Source: Afipia sp. P52-10 (GTDB taxonomy: Bacteria > Pseudomonadota > Alphaproteobacteria > Rhizobiales > Xanthobacteraceae). Taken from it: 64,000 nucleotides of DNA. A program made the position numbers and the translations under genes. Under the pieces are notes generated by a model. It worked only from the letters and a program-made list of their open reading frames with translations, had not been told where the DNA came from and did not search any database. Numbering within the stretch: position 1 is the stretch's first letter; each line of letters begins with the position of its first letter. Shown here piece after piece: positions 8,815 through 17,590 of this stretch. The stretch covers positions 347,066-411,065 of the forward strand of contig NZ_AZSJ01000007.1 in NCBI RefSeq assembly GCF_000516555.1. Reading direction: 5' to 3'.

Positions 8815-10182
8815 TTGACGTTCCATGTGAACCATAGGCTCGTCTGCGCCGCCGTGGCGGGATGGGCCTTGCTGTCCGCCGCAGCCCTTCCGGCGGTCGC
8901 CCAGTCGGGGGAGAAAGCCGAGCCTCGCCCGTCAGTTGCATCGTCCTCGCCAGCGTCTCCGGCGGTCGCAGCATCCGCCCATCCCGTGGCCACCGAGGTT
9001 CGTGTCGCCGGGGACGATAAAAAGACCCGCTTCATCCTGGAACTCGACCGCAAGATCGATCTGCGTGCGTTTCCGCTCGCGAACCCGAATCGGATCGTGA
9101 TCGATATTCCGCAGGTGACATTTCAGTTGCCTGCCGGGGTCGGAGAAGCGAGCCGCGGCTTGGTCAAGGCGTTCCGCTACGGTTTGGTGATGCCGGGCGG
9201 CTCGCGGATCGTCATGGACCTGAAGCGACCGGCGAAGATCGACAAGGCGTACGTCCTTGCGGCTGAGAACGGGCAGGCGCCGAAGCTGATCGTGGAACTT
9301 AGCGCGACCGACCGGGCGACCTTCATGCAGGCGGTTAGCGCCGAGAACCGCAAGAGCCTAGCGGCGGAGCCGGCCACGGTGGCCACTGCGACGGTTCCGA
9401 CCAAGGCGGAAGCGAATGTGGGTCCAGAGCCCGACGGCAAGGCCGAAACCGAGGACACCCGGCCGGTGGTGGTGATCGATCCCGGCCATGGCGGTATCGA
9501 CCACGGCACCCAGGCGCAGAGCGGCGAGAACGAGAAGACCATCGTCCTCGATTTCGCCAAGGCCCTGCGCGACCGGATCGAGAAGGGTGGCAAGTACCGC
9601 GTGGTCATGACGCGCGATGACGATACGTTCGTTCCGTTGGCGCAGCGGGTGAAGATCGCGCGCAACCATAAGGCCGCTCTGTTCGTCTCCATCCATGCCG
9701 ACGCGCTGCCGCGCGGCGAAGGCGACGCCCAGGGGGCGACCGTCTACACGCTCTCCGACACCGCCTCCGACGCGGAGGCCGCCAAGCTCGCGGAAGCGGA
9801 AAACAAGGCGGACCTGATCGCCGGCATCAACCTGACCGAGGAGCCGGTTGAGGTCGCGGACATTTTGATTGACCTGACGCGACGGGAAACAAAAGCATTT
9901 TCAAATCGTTTTGCGCGCTCTCTCGTACGTGAGATGAAGGGCATCGCACGCCTTCATAAGAACCCTTTGAAGTCGGCTGGATTCGTGGTGCTGAAGGCGC
10001 CGGACGTCCCTTCGGTGCTGCTTGAACTCGGCTACGTATCCAACAAGGCCGATCTCCAGCTCCTCGTGTCGGAGAGCTGGCGTTCGCGGACGGTCGGTTC
10101 GGTGGCGCAGGCGGTGGAACTGTTCTTCGGTAAGCGGGTGGTATCCGCCGAGCCGCCGAAGGAGGCGAGTGAGCAGCCGTGA
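8815..10182 (+). CDS. amiC: N-acetylmuramoyl-L-alanine amidase with AMIN domain
   Basis: This periplasmic amidase of about 455 residues removes stem peptides from murein, typically for daughter-cell separation. It has a signal peptide (about residues 1-30, ending AVAQSG), an AMIN domain (about 55-160) for septal peptidoglycan targeting, a linker, and an amidase_3 zinc domain from about residue 218. Zinc and catalytic motifs are DPGHGG, GENEKT, SIHADA and LLELGYVSN. The start is a TTG at 8815 preceded by GGAGG 10 bases upstream; a GTG at 8827 is the alternative. The mrcA gene follows 181 bases downstream on the same strand, a conserved neighbour pair. Confidence 0.93.
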   Translation: MTFHVNHRLVCAAVAGWALLSAAALPAVAQSGEKAEPRPSVASSSPASPAVAASAHPVATEVRVAGDDKKTRFILELDRKIDLRAFPLANPNRIVIDIPQVTFQLPAGVGEASRGLVKAFRYGLVMPGGSRIVMDLKRPAKIDKAYVLAAENGQAPKLIVELSATDRATFMQAVSAENRKSLAAEPATVATATVPTKAEANVGPEPDGKAETEDTRPVVVIDPGHGGIDHGTQAQSGENEKTIVLDFAKALRDRIEKGGKYRVVMTRDDDTFVPLAQRVKIARNHKAALFVSIHADALPRGEGDAQGATVYTLSDTASDAEAAKLAEAENKADLIAGINLTEEPVEVADILIDLTRRETKAFSNRFARSLVREMKGIARLHKNPLKSAGFVVLKAPDVPSVLLELGYVSNKADLQLLVSESWRSRTVGSVAQAVELFFGKRVVSAEPPKEASEQP

Positions 10183-10280
10183 CGTGCTGACAAGCTATTG
10201 GAAGCCCTAGTTTAGTCACAGTAGCGGCCGTATAAGGATTAAGGTGAATCGCTGGTGACACGGACTCGTCGCCAGGCATA

Positions 10281-10308
10281 AAGTGCTTCGCGGTAAGTGC
10301 TTCGCGGT
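10281..10308 (+). repeat. Tandem duplication of a 14-mer in the amiC-mrcA gap
   Basis: The 14-base unit AAGTGCTTCGCGGT occurs twice with no gap (10281-10294 and 10295-10308), 56 bases before the mrcA start. The rest of the 181-base gap holds a possible -10 element TATAAG at 10231-10236 without a convincing -35. Confidence 0.8.
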
Positions 10309-10363
10309 GCGGGGCTGCCGCCGTCTTACGTGAAGCGGCAGGCGAGGGTGGACGTTCAAAAAC

Positions 10364-12850
10364 ATGCGGTTGCTTTTGCGATTCATGGGTTTCCTGTTCG
10401 CAGCCGGGACCATTCTGTTCCTGGTCGGCGTCGGCGCCGTCGCAGGTCTCGTCTGGCATTTCTCCAAGGATTTGCCCGATTACTCTCAGCTCCAGGACTA
10501 CGAACCGCCGGTCATGACGCGGGTGCACGCGTCAGACGGTTCGCTGCTCGCCGAATATGCCAAGGAGCGACGCCTCTACCTGCCGATCCAGGCGATCCCG
10601 AAGTCGGTGATCAACGCCTTCCTCGCGGCCGAGGATAAGAATTTCTATGAACACGGCGGCCTCGACTTCTACGGCATGGCGCGGGCCGGCGTGCTCTATC
10701 TGCAGAACATCGGTTCGAACCGGCGGCCGCAGGGGGCCTCGACGATCACCCAGCAGGTGGCGAAGAACTTCCTTCTGACCAACGAGGTGTCGTTCACCCG
10801 TAAGATCAAGGAAGCGCTGCTGGCGATGCGGATTGAGCGGACCTATTCCAAGGACCGTATCCTCGAGCTGTATCTGAATGAAATCTTCCTGGGTCTCGGG
10901 GCTTACGGGATCGGCGCGGCCTCGCTGGTCTATTTCGATAAGTCGGTGAACGAGCTGACCATCGCCGAAGCCGCCTACCTCGCGGCGTTGCCGAAGGCGC
11001 CCTCGTCGCTACATCCGGTCCGCAACCGCGAGCGCGCGATCGAGCGCCGCAACTACGTGATCGACCGGCTGGTTGAAAACGGCTGGATCAAGCAGGCCGA
11101 CGCCGACAAGGCGCGTAAGGAGCCGCTGATCGTCACCGGCAAGCAGAATGCGGCGCACGTCTTCGCCGGCGAATACTTTGCCGAGGAGGTGCGGCGCGAG
11201 ATCTTTGACCGTTACGGCGAGAAGAAGCTGTACGAAGGCGGCCTGTCGGTCCGCACCACGCTCGATCCCAAGCTGCAGGTGGTTGCGCGCAAGACGCTGT
11301 CCAACAGCCTCGTCCACTACGACGAGGCGCAAGGATATCGCGGCGCGATCCAGAAGCTCGAACTGACCGGCGATTGGGGAGTGAAACTCGCGGAGATCAA
11401 GTCGCTGTCCGACATCGCGCCGTGGCGCATGGCGGTGGTGCTGGAAAGCACGGCCGACTCCGCGCGGATCGGTTTCCAGCCGCCACGTGAACTCGGCGGC
11501 GCGGTCTCCAAGGAACGGCAGACCGGCATCGTCACGCTCGAGGGAGTGCGATGGGCGAAGGCCGCTTCTGGCCCAACCCGCTTCAAGACGCCGAGCAGCG
11601 TGTCGCAGGTCCTGTCGCCGGGCGACGTGATCTATGTCGAACCGCTGGTGCAGAAGGACGGCAAGACGGTCGAAGGGCAGTTCAGACTTCGCCAGGTGCC
11701 CGAGGTGTCGGGCGGCATGGTGGTGATGGATCCGTGGACCGGACGCGTCCTCGCCATGGCGGGCGGCTTCTCGTTCGACCAGAGCCAGTTCAACCGGGCA
11801 ACCCAGGCATGGCGTCAGCCGGGCTCGTCGTTCAAGCCGCTGGTCTATTCGGCCGCGCTCGACAACGGCTATACGCCGTCGACGGTGGTGATCGATGCAC
11901 CGATCGAAATCGCGCAGGGTAACGGCCAGATCTGGCGGCCGAAGAACTATTCCACCGGCAAATATTACGGGCCATCGACGCTGCGCACCGGTCTGGAGCT
12001 GTCACGCAACACCATGACCGTGCGTCTCGCCGAGGACATCGGCATGCCGCTGATCGCCGAATACGCCAAGCGCTTCGGGGTCTATGACGATTTGCCGAAC
12101 TATCTCTCCTATGCGCTCGGCGCGGGCGAGACCACGGTGATGCGGATGGTTACCGCCTATTCGATGTTCGCCAACGGCGGCCGCCGCATCAAGGCGACGC
12201 TGATCGATCGCATCCAGGATCGCTACGGTCATACCATCTTCAAGCACGACCAGCGCGAATGCCGTGGCTGCGACGCGCCCGACGGCTGGAAAAACCAGCC
12301 GGAGCCGACGCTGGTTGACCGGCGCGAGCAGGTGATGGACCCGATGACGGCCTATCAGATCACCTCGATGATGGAAGGCGTGGTCCAGCGCGGCACTGCG
12401 ACTGTGGTCCGCGAGGTGGGTAAGCCGATCGCCGGCAAGACCGGCACCACCAACGACGAGAAGGATGTGTGGTTCATCGGCTTCTCGCCGGACATCGCGG
12501 TCGGCGTCTATTTCGGCTACGACAAGCCGCGCCACATGGGCCGCGTGAGCGGCGGCGGCATGGCAGCGCCGGCGGTGCGCGATTTCCTCAAGATCGCGCT
12601 GGCGGACAAGCCCGCGGTGCCGTTCCGCGTGCCCGCCGGCATCAAGCTGATCCGTGTCGATGCGCGCTCCGGCATGCGCGCCGGGCCGGGCGAAGGCGGC
12701 CGCACCATTCTCGAGGCCTTCAAGCCTGGCACGGCTCCGCCGGACAACTACTCGATCATCGGGGTTGCCGATGCCGATGGCCGCGGCATGAGCATGTCGC
12801 CCGACAGCGAACGTTCGATCCTGCGGCCGGGCACCGGCGGTCTCTACTGA
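10364..12850 (+). CDS. mrcA: Penicillin-binding protein 1A (bifunctional transglycosylase/transpeptidase)
   Basis: An 828-residue class A PBP that polymerises and cross-links peptidoglycan. An N-terminal membrane anchor (about residues 5-32) is followed by the glycosyltransferase domain with the catalytic glutamate in AAEDKNFYEHGG (about residue 90) and the QGASTITQQ motif. The transpeptidase domain carries the nucleophile in SSFK (about residue 487), SRN (about 546) and KTGT (about 691). An OB-like insert lies between the two domains. It sits downstream of amiC and upstream of prfB, with a LysR gene interposed. Confidence 0.95.
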   Translation: MRLLLRFMGFLFAAGTILFLVGVGAVAGLVWHFSKDLPDYSQLQDYEPPVMTRVHASDGSLLAEYAKERRLYLPIQAIPKSVINAFLAAEDKNFYEHGGLDFYGMARAGVLYLQNIGSNRRPQGASTITQQVAKNFLLTNEVSFTRKIKEALLAMRIERTYSKDRILELYLNEIFLGLGAYGIGAASLVYFDKSVNELTIAEAAYLAALPKAPSSLHPVRNRERAIERRNYVIDRLVENGWIKQADADKARKEPLIVTGKQNAAHVFAGEYFAEEVRREIFDRYGEKKLYEGGLSVRTTLDPKLQVVARKTLSNSLVHYDEAQGYRGAIQKLELTGDWGVKLAEIKSLSDIAPWRMAVVLESTADSARIGFQPPRELGGAVSKERQTGIVTLEGVRWAKAASGPTRFKTPSSVSQVLSPGDVIYVEPLVQKDGKTVEGQFRLRQVPEVSGGMVVMDPWTGRVLAMAGGFSFDQSQFNRATQAWRQPGSSFKPLVYSAALDNGYTPSTVVIDAPIEIAQGNGQIWRPKNYSTGKYYGPSTLRTGLELSRNTMTVRLAEDIGMPLIAEYAKRFGVYDDLPNYLSYALGAGETTVMRMVTAYSMFANGGRRIKATLIDRIQDRYGHTIFKHDQRECRGCDAPDGWKNQPEPTLVDRREQVMDPMTAYQITSMMEGVVQRGTATVVREVGKPIAGKTGTTNDEKDVWFIGFSPDIAVGVYFGYDKPRHMGRVSGGGMAAPAVRDFLKIALADKPAVPFRVPAGIKLIRVDARSGMRAGPGEGGRTILEAFKPGTAPPDNYSIIGVADADGRGMSMSPDSERSILRPGTGGLY

Positions 12851-12897
12851 CCTGCGATTGCTCCTGAGCGCGACCGCCGATTGAGGCCGTCTTGCTC

Positions 12898-13070
12898 ATC
12901 GGCTTCGTCCTTTATCGGCTTCGCCTTTAAGGCGTGCGTATCGCTTCTCAGACTTGGCTCCAGCCGGAGCCAAGGGAATGAGCCCTTGTCGGGGCGTTAT
13001 GCCCGGCTCTGTGCCGGGCATCCGCGTCTTTGAGCATGGGCCAGCGAAGCGATTTCGAGCGATCATGCTC
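12898..13070. repeat. Repeat-rich gap between mrcA and the LysR gene
   Basis: The 370 bases from 12851 to 13220 hold no gene I can support. They contain a tandem imperfect duplication of a 16-mer, ATCGGCTTCGTCCTTT (12898-12913), whose second copy lacks one base (12914-12928). They also contain a 9-bp hairpin with loop AGCC (12953-12974) that may end mrcA transcription, and a REP-like palindrome with arms ATGCCCGGC and GCCGGGCAT around TCTGT (12999-13021). A wider inverted repeat GAGCATG / CATGCTC spans 13032-13070. The last two resemble dispersed intergenic palindromes of the Bradyrhizobium group; that resemblance is from memory. Confidence 0.7.
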
Positions 13071-13220
13071 GGCCGTGGCGACTGATATCGGCATTGGCGT
13101 CCGGTGTGGCGGCGTTGCGCAGGCTCGTCCTGTCTGGACCGAGCGGCTTCTTTCATCATCAAAATTGAGTTTTGCAATTCCATGCTATCATTGCGGGTAA
13201 TGATGGAGCCTGCCCGAGCG

Positions 13221-14150
13221 ATGACCCTCAACAACGTCGATCTAAATTTGTTCGTGGTGTTCGACACGATTTATTCCGAGCGCAACCTGACGCGCGCTAG
13301 CGAGGTGTTGAACATCACCCAGCCAGCGGTCAGCAATGCGCTGGCGCGGCTGCGGGCGACGTTCGACGATCCGCTATTCGTTCGCACCGGGCGGACGATG
13401 TCGCCGACGCCTGCGGCGCAAAATGCAATCGGCCCAGTGCAGCAGGCGCTACGTCAGTTGCGGGCGAGCGTCGACCAGTTCGGCCGGTTTGATCCGCAGA
13501 CCTCCCAGCGCACTTTCCACATCTGTCAGCGCGACGCATCGGCGCTGGTGCTGATGCCGGATCTGATCAAGGCGCTGCGCGTATCCGCTCCCGGCATTCG
13601 CGTGCACTGTCATCAACTCGACCGTGCACATGCGCCGGTCGAGCTGGCGTCCGGCCAGGTCGACTTCGTCGTCGATACGCTCTTGCCGCACAGGGGAGAC
13701 CTCAACGGCACGCCGATCTATACTGACCGTTATGTGTGCGTGCTGCGCAAAGGACATCCGCTGGCATCGAAGATGCTGACGCTTGAGCGCTATCTCGCGC
13801 TCGACCACATCCTGGTGTCGGGCCGCCGACGCGGCAGGGGTCTTGTGGATATCGCCCTCGGTCGGCTCGGTAAGCAGAGCAACACCGTGCTGCGGGTGCC
13901 GCATTTTCAGCCCGCCTTCCACGTCGTCATGGAAACCGACATGAGCGTATCGGCACCACTGTCGCTGGCGAGGCGCTATGACGTCATCATCAAGGAATTG
14001 CCGTTCGAACCGATCACACTGGACTCGACATTGTATTGGCACAAGAAGGCCGATCTCGATCCCGCCAGCATCTGGATGCGCAATCAAATCCTCGCGGCCG
14101 GCCGTCGCCAGCGGCAATCGAAGCTGCGCCGCGCGCAGGTTGGTTCCTGA
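13221..14150 (+). CDS. LysR-family transcriptional regulator
   Basis: A 309-residue regulator. The N-terminal winged helix-turn-helix is clear (about residues 5-65: DLNLFVVFDTIYSERNLTRA, then a TQPAVSNALARLR recognition helix). A type 2 periplasmic-binding-like effector domain follows. The opening resembles the NodD/NahR-type branch, but the ligand cannot be inferred. I chose the ATG at 13221 because LysR proteins of this branch begin close to NNVDLNLF; an ATG at 13203 is possible. It lies between mrcA and prfB with no divergent target, so what it controls is unknown. Confidence 0.88.
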   Translation: MTLNNVDLNLFVVFDTIYSERNLTRASEVLNITQPAVSNALARLRATFDDPLFVRTGRTMSPTPAAQNAIGPVQQALRQLRASVDQFGRFDPQTSQRTFHICQRDASALVLMPDLIKALRVSAPGIRVHCHQLDRAHAPVELASGQVDFVVDTLLPHRGDLNGTPIYTDRYVCVLRKGHPLASKMLTLERYLALDHILVSGRRRGRGLVDIALGRLGKQSNTVLRVPHFQPAFHVVMETDMSVSAPLSLARRYDVIIKELPFEPITLDSTLYWHKKADLDPASIWMRNQILAAGRRQRQSKLRRAQVGS

Positions 14151-14306
14151 ACGGCGATATCGACGTCTGCGAGCGGATCGCAGGTGCTCGGTAAACCCGC
14201 GATTCTCCATTGCGTTGGCGGGGCGGGGTCGTTAAATCCTGCCGACTCGTCATTCCGGCGGCGCGACTGGTTGCGCATGTTCGGGAGGTATGTGGAACTT
14301 CAGGGC

Positions 14307-15438
14307 ATGCGCGCGGAAATTGAAAGACTTGTCGAAGAGATCAAGCAGTCGGTCGGGCTGCTGAGGAGGCATCTTTGACGTCGATGCATCGACGGCAAGA
14401 CTGGCGGAGCTGAACAAGCTCGCCGAAGACCCCGATCTCTGGAACGATCCCCAAAAGGCACAGAAGCTGATGCAGGAGCGCACCTCGCTCGAGGATGCGT
14501 TGAGCGGCATCGGCAAGGTCGAGCGCGAGCTCGAGGATCAGATCGGCATGATCGAGCTCGGCGAGGCCGAGAACGATGACGGCGTCGTGACCGAGGCCGA
14601 GCAGGCGCTGCGCGCGCTGAAGAAGGAAGTGGCGCGGCGGGAGCTGGAAGCGCTGCTCTCTGGCGAGGCCGACGCCAACGACAGCTACCTCGAAGTACAT
14701 GCGGGCGCCGGCGGCACCGAAAGCCAGGACTGGGCCTCGATGCTGCTGCGCATGTACACGCGCTGGGCCGAACAGCACGGTTACAAGATCGAGCTTCTCG
14801 AAGAGACCGAGGGCGAAGAGGCCGGCATCAAATCGGCGACGCTGCAGATCAAGGGCCACAACGCTTACGGTTGGCTGAAGACGGAGAGCGGCGTTCATCG
14901 GCTCGTGCGCATCTCGCCGTTCGATTCCAATGCCCGGCGACACACCTCGTTCTCAAGCGTCGCGGTGTTTCCCGTGGTGGACGATCGCATCCAGATCGAC
15001 ATCAAGGAATCCGACGTGCGTACCGACACGATGCGGTCGGGCGGCGCCGGCGGTCAGCACGTCAACAAGACGGAATCGGCGGTGCGCCTGACGCATATCC
15101 CGACCGGCATTGCCGTCGTCTGTCAGGCGGGCCGCTCGCAGCACAAGAACCGCGCGCAGGCATGGGACATGTTGCGCTCGCGGCTCTATGAGCTCGAGTT
15201 GAAGAAGCGCGAAGAGCAGGCCGCTGCCGATCAGGCCGCCAAGACTGATATCGGCTGGGGACATCAGATCCGCTCCTACGTACTGCAGCCCTATCAGATG
15301 GTGAAGGATCTGCGGACCGGTGTGCAAACCTCCGACACGCAAGGCGTGCTCGACGGCGACCTTGACGAGTTCATGGCGGCGACGCTGGCGCAGAAGGCGT
15401 TCGGTGGCGGTCCGGGTCAGGTCGAGGACGTCGATTAA
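14307..15438 (+). CDS. prfB: Peptide chain release factor 2, expressed through a programmed +1 frameshift
   Basis: It reads UAA and UGA stop codons and triggers peptide release. The coding sequence is joined: 14307-14375 (23 codons, MRAEIERL to RRHL), then a skip of T14376, then 14377-15438 (353 codons), giving 376 residues. The in-frame TGA at 14376-14378 would otherwise end translation after 23 codons. The stop-recognition tripeptide SPF is at about residue 203, and the catalytic GGQ at about residue 250 in [17 protein letters not shown]. An N-terminal coiled-coil domain precedes them. The start ATG at 14307 is the usual one for relatives, although its ribosome binding site is weak; GGAGGT lies 18 bases upstream. 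Confidence 0.95.
14364..14379 (+). promoter_or_regulatory. prfB programmed frameshift site
   Basis: The sequence AGGAGG, CAT, CTT TGA C reproduces the E. coli prfB element: an internal Shine-Dalgarno sequence three bases before a slippery CTT followed by the weak stop context TGAC. Low RF2 lets ribosomes slip +1 to read GAC and continue, so RF2 controls its own level. The downstream frame ([19 protein letters not shown]) is clearly RF2, which confirms the shift. Confidence 0.95.
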
Positions 15439-15516
15439 CGTCGCGTTCGGGAATCGGGTGGCCGGTCATCGCGAATCCCGGCATCCCAAGCGGCTTCTTC
15501 ATTCGGAGAAGCATCC

Positions 15517-16431
15517 TTGCGCGCCAAAGACCAAACGATCGATGCCGCCACCTGGTGGCGGCTCATTGTTCTGTCCATCCTGTGGGGCGGCTCGTTTTTC
15601 TTCGCAGGGCTGGCGTTACGCGAACTGCCGCCGCTGGTGATCGTCTGTGCCCGCGTGGTGCTCGGCGCGCTGATGCTCGTTCCGGTGCTGCTGTGGTCCG
15701 GCCTGTCGCTGCCGCGATGCCTGCGCGGCTGGGCACCGTTCGCGATGATGGGGCTGCTCAACAATGTGCTGCCGATGTCGCTGATCGTCTACGGCCAGAC
15801 GACCATCTCGTCCGGATTGGCGTCGGTGCTGAACGCGACGACGCCGTTGTTCACCGTGCTGGTGCTGGCGATGTCCGGCGACGAACCGCTGAGCAGGCGG
15901 CGCCTGGCGGGCGTGGTGTGCGGAGCCGCAGGCGTTGCCGTGCTGCAGGCGCCGGCATTGCTCGGCGGTGATGCCGCGCCCGGCGTGTTGCTGTGCCTTG
16001 GAGCGGCGCTCAGCTACGGCCTGTCGGGCCTTTGGGCGAAGCGGCGCATGACCGGCGTGCCGCCGCTGGTCGCGGCGAACGGACAACTGTTGGCGTCATC
16101 GATCGTGATGCTGGCGTTCGCGTGCATCGTCGAGCAGCCGTGGACGCTGCCGATGCCGAGCCCTGCCACCTGGCTTGCGTTGCTGGGCCTTGGATCGCTG
16201 TCGACGGCGATCGGCTACATCCTGTTCTTTCAAATCATCGAACGTTCCGGGCCGTCCAACGTCATGCTGGTGACGCTGCTGGTGCCGATAACTGCGATCC
16301 TGCTCGGACGCAGCGTGCTCGGCGAGGGCGTCACGCCGCATCAGATCGCGGGCGCAGCGATCATTGCCACGGCGCTCGCGATCATCGATGGGCGGCTCGT
16401 GGAGCGGATTTCTCACATTCGTATCCGCTGA
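15517..16431 (+). CDS. EamA/DMT-superfamily transporter
   Basis: A 304-residue integral membrane protein with about ten transmembrane helices arranged as two EamA repeats (first about residues 15-145, second about 155-295). Family signatures are WGGSFFFAGLALRELPP near the start and PSNVMLVTLLVPITAILLG in the second half. Members of the drug/metabolite transporter superfamily export amino acids, nucleosides or other small metabolites, and the substrate here cannot be told. The TTG start at 15517 is supported by GGAGAA six bases upstream. It stands alone between prfB and a convergent SDR gene. Confidence 0.85.
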   Translation: MRAKDQTIDAATWWRLIVLSILWGGSFFFAGLALRELPPLVIVCARVVLGALMLVPVLLWSGLSLPRCLRGWAPFAMMGLLNNVLPMSLIVYGQTTISSGLASVLNATTPLFTVLVLAMSGDEPLSRRRLAGVVCGAAGVAVLQAPALLGGDAAPGVLLCLGAALSYGLSGLWAKRRMTGVPPLVAANGQLLASSIVMLAFACIVEQPWTLPMPSPATWLALLGLGSLSTAIGYILFFQIIERSGPSNVMLVTLLVPITAILLGRSVLGEGVTPHQIAGAAIIATALAIIDGRLVERISHIRIR

Positions 16432-16520
16432 TCCGCCGACGCGCCATGAATATGGCATGCAATGTTGGCGTCAAACCAGGAGGCGCGGGGCCGCGCACGC
16501 GCCTGCAGCTACTCTTCTCC

Positions 16521-16572
16521 GAGCACGATCTTGTTCGGAATGCCGGTTCCTACTTTTTCGGATCATGCTTTA
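16521..16572. repeat. Dispersed palindromic repeat, copy A
   Basis: A roughly 52-bp imperfect palindrome starts GAGCACGATC and ends GATCATGCTTTA. Inner segments CGGAATGCCGG and TTCC pair loosely. It matches copy B at 46211-46260 in arms, spacing and order. It lies between the convergent EamA and SDR genes, and its terminal TTA (16570-16572) is the stop codon of the SDR gene. The first-hairpin half present in copy B is missing here. Confidence 0.75.
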
Positions 16573-17391
16573 AACCAGCGGCGAGGCGGCGACACCGAGT
16601 TCCTTCAGGAACGGGGTCGCATGATCGACGCGGCCGGTGATCGTCTTCGGATCGCGCGTGACGAGCTGATAGACCGCCTCGGCGATGTTCTCGATGGGCG
16701 CGACACGATCCTTGGTCTTCTCGTTGATCAGGCCGTGCACGGCGACGCCCGGCGTCGCCACCAGGCCCGGCGAGATCACGCTGACGGAGACGTTGTCGTT
16801 GTAGACCTCCGATGCGAGTCCGGTGGAGAACCGCTCCAGCGCTGCCTTGCACATGCCGTAGACGGTGCCGCCAGCGCGGATGTTCTCATACGGCTTCACC
16901 GGATGGATCGCCGCGCCCGACGCAATGGTGACGATGGCGCCAGACTTGCGCTCGCGCATGCCGGGCAGCACCATCTGCGCCAGATGGACCGCGGCCCAGA
17001 CCTGCACCTCCATCATCAGCTTGAAGCGCTTTTCCGCGAAGGTTTCGATTGGCGAATAGAATGTGACCGCGCCGTTGTTGACCAGGATGTCGATCGGCCC
17101 ATAGGCCGCCGTGGCGTCCTTGATCAGACGCTCGCGATCTTCCGCCTGCGACAGGTCGCACTTGATGAACATGGCCTGACCGCCGGCCTTCTGGATGCGG
17201 GCGATGGTGTCGCGCAAGGTGCCGGGCAGCTTGCTCTCGCCGGCATCCGCCGTTCGTGCCGTACAGACGACTTTAGCGCCTTCCATGGCCAGCCGCACGG
17301 AGATCGCTTCACCGATGCCACGGCTGGCGCCGGTGACGAGGGCGACCTTACCCTTGAGTTGCCCGTTGGGATTGACCTTTGCCTCCGCCAT
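16570..17391 (-). CDS. Short-chain dehydrogenase/reductase
   Basis: A 273-residue classical SDR. The Rossmann glycine motif is TGASRGIG (about residues 20-27), followed by NNGA, a serine in the TIASGAA strand and the catalytic YGMCK (Tyr-x-x-x-Lys). The substrate is unknown. The ATG at 17391 has GGAGG about 8 bases upstream. The last codons run into the palindromic repeat copy A, so the C-terminus may have been trimmed or extended by insertion of the repeat. Confidence 0.88.
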   Translation of the reverse strand: MAEAKVNPNGQLKGKVALVTGASRGIGEAISVRLAMEGAKVVCTARTADAGESKLPGTLRDTIARIQKAGGQAMFIKCDLSQAEDRERLIKDATAAYGPIDILVNNGAVTFYSPIETFAEKRFKLMMEVQVWAAVHLAQMVLPGMRERKSGAIVTIASGAAIHPVKPYENIRAGGTVYGMCKAALERFSTGLASEVYNDNVSVSVISPGLVATPGVAVHGLINEKTKDRVAPIENIAEAVYQLVTRDPKTITGRVDHATPFLKELGVAASPLV

Positions 17392-17590
17392 CGTCCGTTC
17401 CTCCAGAACCTTGTTCTTGTTCGACGGCCGGCACTTTAGGTCGCGTGGAGAAAGAGGCAATTGGCAAAAGCACGCTTTGCCGGACAAGGGGTCTGCCGAA
17501 GTTGCATTGCCGCGCAATCCCTGCACAACAGATGTTAGCCGGCGCGAGGCCGGCGAACGTCATGCGGCGAACAGTGGGAGCTGTCAAAAT

